The notes beneath the pieces are model-generated. The model ran no database searches and was not told the DNA's origin. It saw only the letters and a program-made list of their open reading frames with translations. DNA of 64,000 nucleotides from Apus apus (lineage: Eukaryota > Chordata > Aves > Apodiformes > Apodidae): assembly GCF_020740795.1 (NCBI RefSeq), contig NC_067282.1, positions 35,805,790 to 35,869,789 on the forward strand, given 5' to 3'. The position numbers and the translations under genes are program-made. Of this stretch, positions 60,461-64,000 are shown piece by piece (the stretch's first letter is position 1; each line of letters starts with the position of its first letter).

Positions 60461-62839
60461 ATTTTTACTTACGTGTTACTGCTGGACGAAATACAGCTTA
60501 ATGTACATGTAAAAGTATGTAGTTTTAACTTAGAATTATTCCCACAAATGTTGGAAATACCCTCTACATTGGTTAACTTTTTAGAGATTGCTTGTTCTGT
60601 GATAATAAAAGATATAATTAAAATACATTTAAGCCTCATTATCCAAGATGTACATATTGTTCATATTTTCAAGGGTAATTTTCTGTTTCTTTAGGGCAAA
60701 AGGAGGATATTTAATTCCAATAACGATAATTCTAATACAACTGACAGAAAAAAAGGAAAGGCCCTCTGAGGGATGAATGGTATGTGAATGTTTCTGTTCA
60801 CATTTTACAAACTTACTGTAGTGCGTAGTTCTGAGTATCAGAATTTAGTAAGACTGGATGGCTCTAGGACTGATGCGCAACCTTTGAGAGAACTGCTTTG
60901 TACATTTAAAGTAAAGAAAGTTACTGGTTTAAATAATTCTGTTAACACTGGCAGTTGAAGCCTGATGTGCATTCTCACATCGACATAATTTTAAACCATT
61001 CAGCTTGAGAAATGTAGTGTGGGTGTTAGAAATGGGAGTGATGGCATTAACTGACAGCAAATGAAGACTGTTATAGAACAGACTGCTAAAATTGCTTCTG
61101 TGTCAGAATGCAGTGCCTGGGGAGAGTGGTCAAGATTGGCCTTTTCTTTCCTGTTGTTTGTCTCATAGTGCTCTGGGAATGGCTAGGAGATTCTTGTGCT
61201 GTGTCATGTCTGAAAAAGAGCTGTTGAGGAAAGCCAGAGAAGAAAATGCCATGTGTGTTCAGACAGCTTCAAGATACTCTCAGTGGCTGGCAGCTGTGTC
61301 TTTGGCACGACTCCAGTGTTAGAATATTTGTGTTCAGTTTAACACTTTAGGGTGGCTGCCAATGTTTTCCTGGGGAAATGTGAGTGAGAAACAGTATTCA
61401 CAGCTTCTATCTCAGCAAGAAGAATTAATGAATTTCATTAGCTGAAGAAAGAAAACCCTCCTCTTTGTTACTTTCGTGTCTTGAATTGCTGTGGCCTGGC
61501 ATGGAGTAACAAATCTTACCAAGAAGCAAAGCACACAAGAGCCCTCATCCAGAGCTTTCTTCACTGCAGGGGCTGTTTCTAGCATCTGCTGTGTAACAGC
61601 AGTGTCACTTGCTGAAAGCTTATCTTATCAAAGTTTGGAGTTAGTGAGGTTATCTTGGGTACATCTCTGTGTGTTACCTGGGAAAGGTTGACATTTTTGC
61701 ATTGCAGCTATTACTGTTGGATAATTGTTTGTGTACTTATCACTAAATCTCTCCTACTAAGCAGTTGTAGAGACTCATGTTAAAGTTTTTTTACAATCTG
61801 TTCAAGTTTCACTGTGTTATATTCTTCTACTGTTGTAAAATACAGTCTCTTGTTAGCTCAGTGTTTAAAATACTTCTATACATGTAAGACATTATATACC
61901 ATTAAAACATGGACTAAAAGTGTATGTGATCCAGGACCATTACCAAGTGCATTAGTAACATTATTTTTCTGTTTTATGAAGGTATGAAATATGTATTTAG
62001 TTCTGATATTGATGGCAGTGTACTGAATGGGGAAAAAAGAACTTTCAACAACTATATCATCTTGTTATTTAGTATTGCTTAATAGAACAATATAAATTGC
62101 CATTTATTATGGAAGCACGTTTACATTTCTTTATTTTGATTGATGTTTCCATAATTACTATTAGGGAATAGGGGAGACTTTAAAAGGCATGAGGACAGTT
62201 AAGTTTACTAGGATGTTCCAAGTACATACGTTTTTATTTGTTAAACGATAATGCTGTATCTGAGGCAGTTTCAAATACAAAGCAGAGAAGTTGAATTGTA
62301 AATTGCATTTTAGAATGGTAACACTAGTGAAGCATTTCATTTTTCAACTTCTTAGAACACTTTCTTTTTTATAGTGAAAAGTACTTGCAAGTGCTAAGGT
62401 TTCCATTTAACTGCTATTTGGAAGAGAGTGCAAGGGGAAAAATGTCAGTGAAGGAGCAGAGGAGAACGTGGATGATTTTTAAGGGTCTAGTTCTGCCTGC
62501 AGAGTAATGACTTCTGAATGAGGCATATTTTGTGTTGAAGCTATGAGCTGCTCAAGAATGCTGAGAGGATACTTGAATAAAAGTGATGATCTATGGAGCT
62601 ACTTCTTATTTAAAACAATGTATAATGAGCACAGTCACGATTCTTGTTTTTAAAAACATGCTAGGGGTTGTGGTTTTTTTTAATTCAGCATACCCATACA
62701 TCTCTGTAATACACATATGATTACTTATAGACCTGGGAGTTGCAGCTTGGAGTTCTGCCTTGTGGCAAGTATCTGCCAAATTCCTCTGCAGCTTTTCACT
62801 TGAATGCTGTCTGTGATGTTTTACCTATTTTTGTTTCAG

Positions 62840-62880
62840 AATAATATCAAATTTGTTTGTTTATAACTGTGAAAATCAGA
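62840..62880 (+). other. Exon-like segment, cryptic or alternative
   Basis: Preceded by CTATTTTTGTTTCAG and followed by GTAAGTGA, both close to consensus, with a 41-nt body. Joined to exon 1 in phase 2 it would read TGA at once, so it is not a normal coding exon of that transcript. Its only fully open frame (skipping one base) would join in frame to the acceptor at 63,484 and stop at 63,540. A non-coding exon or pure coincidence are both possible. Confidence 0.2.
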
Positions 62881-63483
62881 GTAAGTGAAGGCAGTGGATG
62901 CATCAACGTTTATATTTAATATTTGAAGCTAAACAGGTTTGGGTTTGTTTAGTTAAAATTGTTCTTAAATATGTAGCAATATAATTTCAAACCATTTTTG
63001 TGTCATTAAAGTCAAGCATCTAACAATTTTTGCAAGGTTTGTTTTGTTTGTTTTTTTTTTTTTTTAAAGGCTGATGAGGACCCTTACTATCAAATTGGCC
63101 TGGAACATTTCTTGCATACCTTTTACAGTTTCCTTTTGAATAATTGGCTAAACTGAAGAAAATTATCATGGAATAAGTAAATGAAGAAATAAGAATTTGG
63201 AATGCTTTTTATGTGTGAGTTGTTGAGTTTTGTTAAGCTACCAAGTTTTCAACCTTGGTCAAACCTGTTACAAAAATTCATGATTGATGCTCATTAGGAT
63301 CCTGGACAGTTAGGCAAAAAAGTTCTCTAATGTGTGGTTTCTGAGATGGAAAAAGATTTCCATGTAAAATGCTGCTAAATGTTCGCTAGCCTGTAATTTT
63401 CCATAAGCTTGGGAATGGGGAAGAGAAGAGAAAACTGCTTTCTAATCTAACATAATCACTCACCTTGTCTTCTGTTTTCTCAG

Positions 63484-63775
63484 GTCACGTTTTGGTTCCT
63501 AAGCCAAGTACATTGCCATGTGAAAATAACCTGAAGAAATGAAAAAAAAAATTAATTTAGTGTAGAATAATAAGTTTGTTATGTTCTAGCTATGATCATA
63601 TTTGCTTCATGCTGTTGCACTGGAGAGATGAACTTGGTGCTTTATTATCTGTAGAGCTCCTCTCTTAAATGTTTTTCAGTATCTTCCTTAGGTTTGGGTT
63701 CAAGGAACTTTTTGAACACCTGCTTTTTACCTGTTATTTCAAAGAATATTTAAATAAACCATGCAAAAGGTAATA
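63484..63775 (+). other. Possible alternative terminal exon
   Basis: A strong acceptor, CTTGTCTTCTGTTTTCTCAG, ends at 63,483. Joined to exon 1 it encodes WSRFGS and stops, giving a 19-residue product. An AATAAA lies at 63,753-63,758. This could terminate a short or non-coding transcript; evidence is limited to these signals. Confidence 0.2.
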
Positions 63776-64000
63776 TTTGATATGGTGTCTTACCATGTTT
63801 CTTTTTTGCAGTTTGTTTATAGCAGCAGTAGTGAAGTGTAGTGCAGGTTTTCTTTTATGCAAACCGGTCTTTTAATTTTTACTAACTTTGAAAAAGTGCT
63901 CTAGTAAAACTTTGATGCTATAACTACAAGCGTTTTAATAAAATGTACTATGAGTTAGGAGAAGTATGCTTCTGGTTACATGTTGAAACTGCACTTATGG

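Larger units (their letters stand above)
60461..64000. other. Intron-like DNA with exon-like segments
   Basis: AT-rich sequence to the end of the window. Segments flanked by good splice-like signals are 60,695-60,779, 62,840-62,880 and the stretch from 63,484. Each conflicts with the phase of exon 1 (an immediate or early stop), so none is annotated as an exon. A poly-T tract lies at 63,049-63,065. Confidence 0.5.

Noticed and set aside
60695..60779. Segment with acceptor-like TTCTGTTTCTTTAG and donor-like GGTATGTG
   Set aside because: In the phase set by exon 1 it hits TGA before the donor, and the other frames also stop.
1..64000. CRISPR arrays, operons, phage or other prokaryotic systems
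   Set aside because: No regularly spaced repeats or compact gene order; composition and repeats are those of avian nuclear DNA.

Overview
The window looks like nuclear DNA of a bird. It is AT-rich, almost devoid of coding sequence, and its recognisable repeats are CR1 LINE fragments (with the avian 3' tail of ATTCTATG-like units) and avian endogenous-retrovirus LTR fragments. I see no bacterial gene order, CRISPR array, tRNA or rRNA gene. All family calls come from remembered sequence character, not from a database search, and the exact species cannot be told.

Layout. Positions 1-52,000 look like intergenic (or deep intronic) DNA. The interspersed repeats in this part are: LTR-like DNA near 3.7 kb; CR1 at 5.3 and 6.75 kb; an ancient amniote-type repeat near 16.4 kb; an ERVL-type LTR at 18.2 kb; a 43-bp LTR stub at 21.9 kb; an LTR-like piece at 24.4 kb; a 45-bp minisatellite at 25.3 kb; an L1/Tx1-type reverse-transcriptase relic at 27.6 kb beside a palindromic MITE-like element at 27.9 kb; a complete solo LTR at 30,015-31,158 with a perfect 5-bp target duplication; back-to-back and nested CR1s at 32.6-33.7 kb; CR1 at 38.1 kb; and a multi-layer CR1 nest at 47.1-49.2 kb.

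The one convincing gene start lies in a CpG island at about 52.2-53.25 kb on the + strand. A strong-context ATG at 52,680 opens a short coding stretch (begins MADRTSAALSESG) that ends at a consensus splice donor at 52,721. The rest of the window, 52.7-64 kb, is best read as the first intron, holding a CR1-X-type copy, two LTR-like elements and a few exon-like segments whose reading phase does not fit. I could not identify the gene.

No multi-gene system is visible. The most interesting content is mobile-element archaeology (nested CR1s that can be ordered in time, a clean solo LTR, an L1-type relic unusual for a bird) and the unidentified CpG-island gene with a perfect-Kozak upstream ORF.
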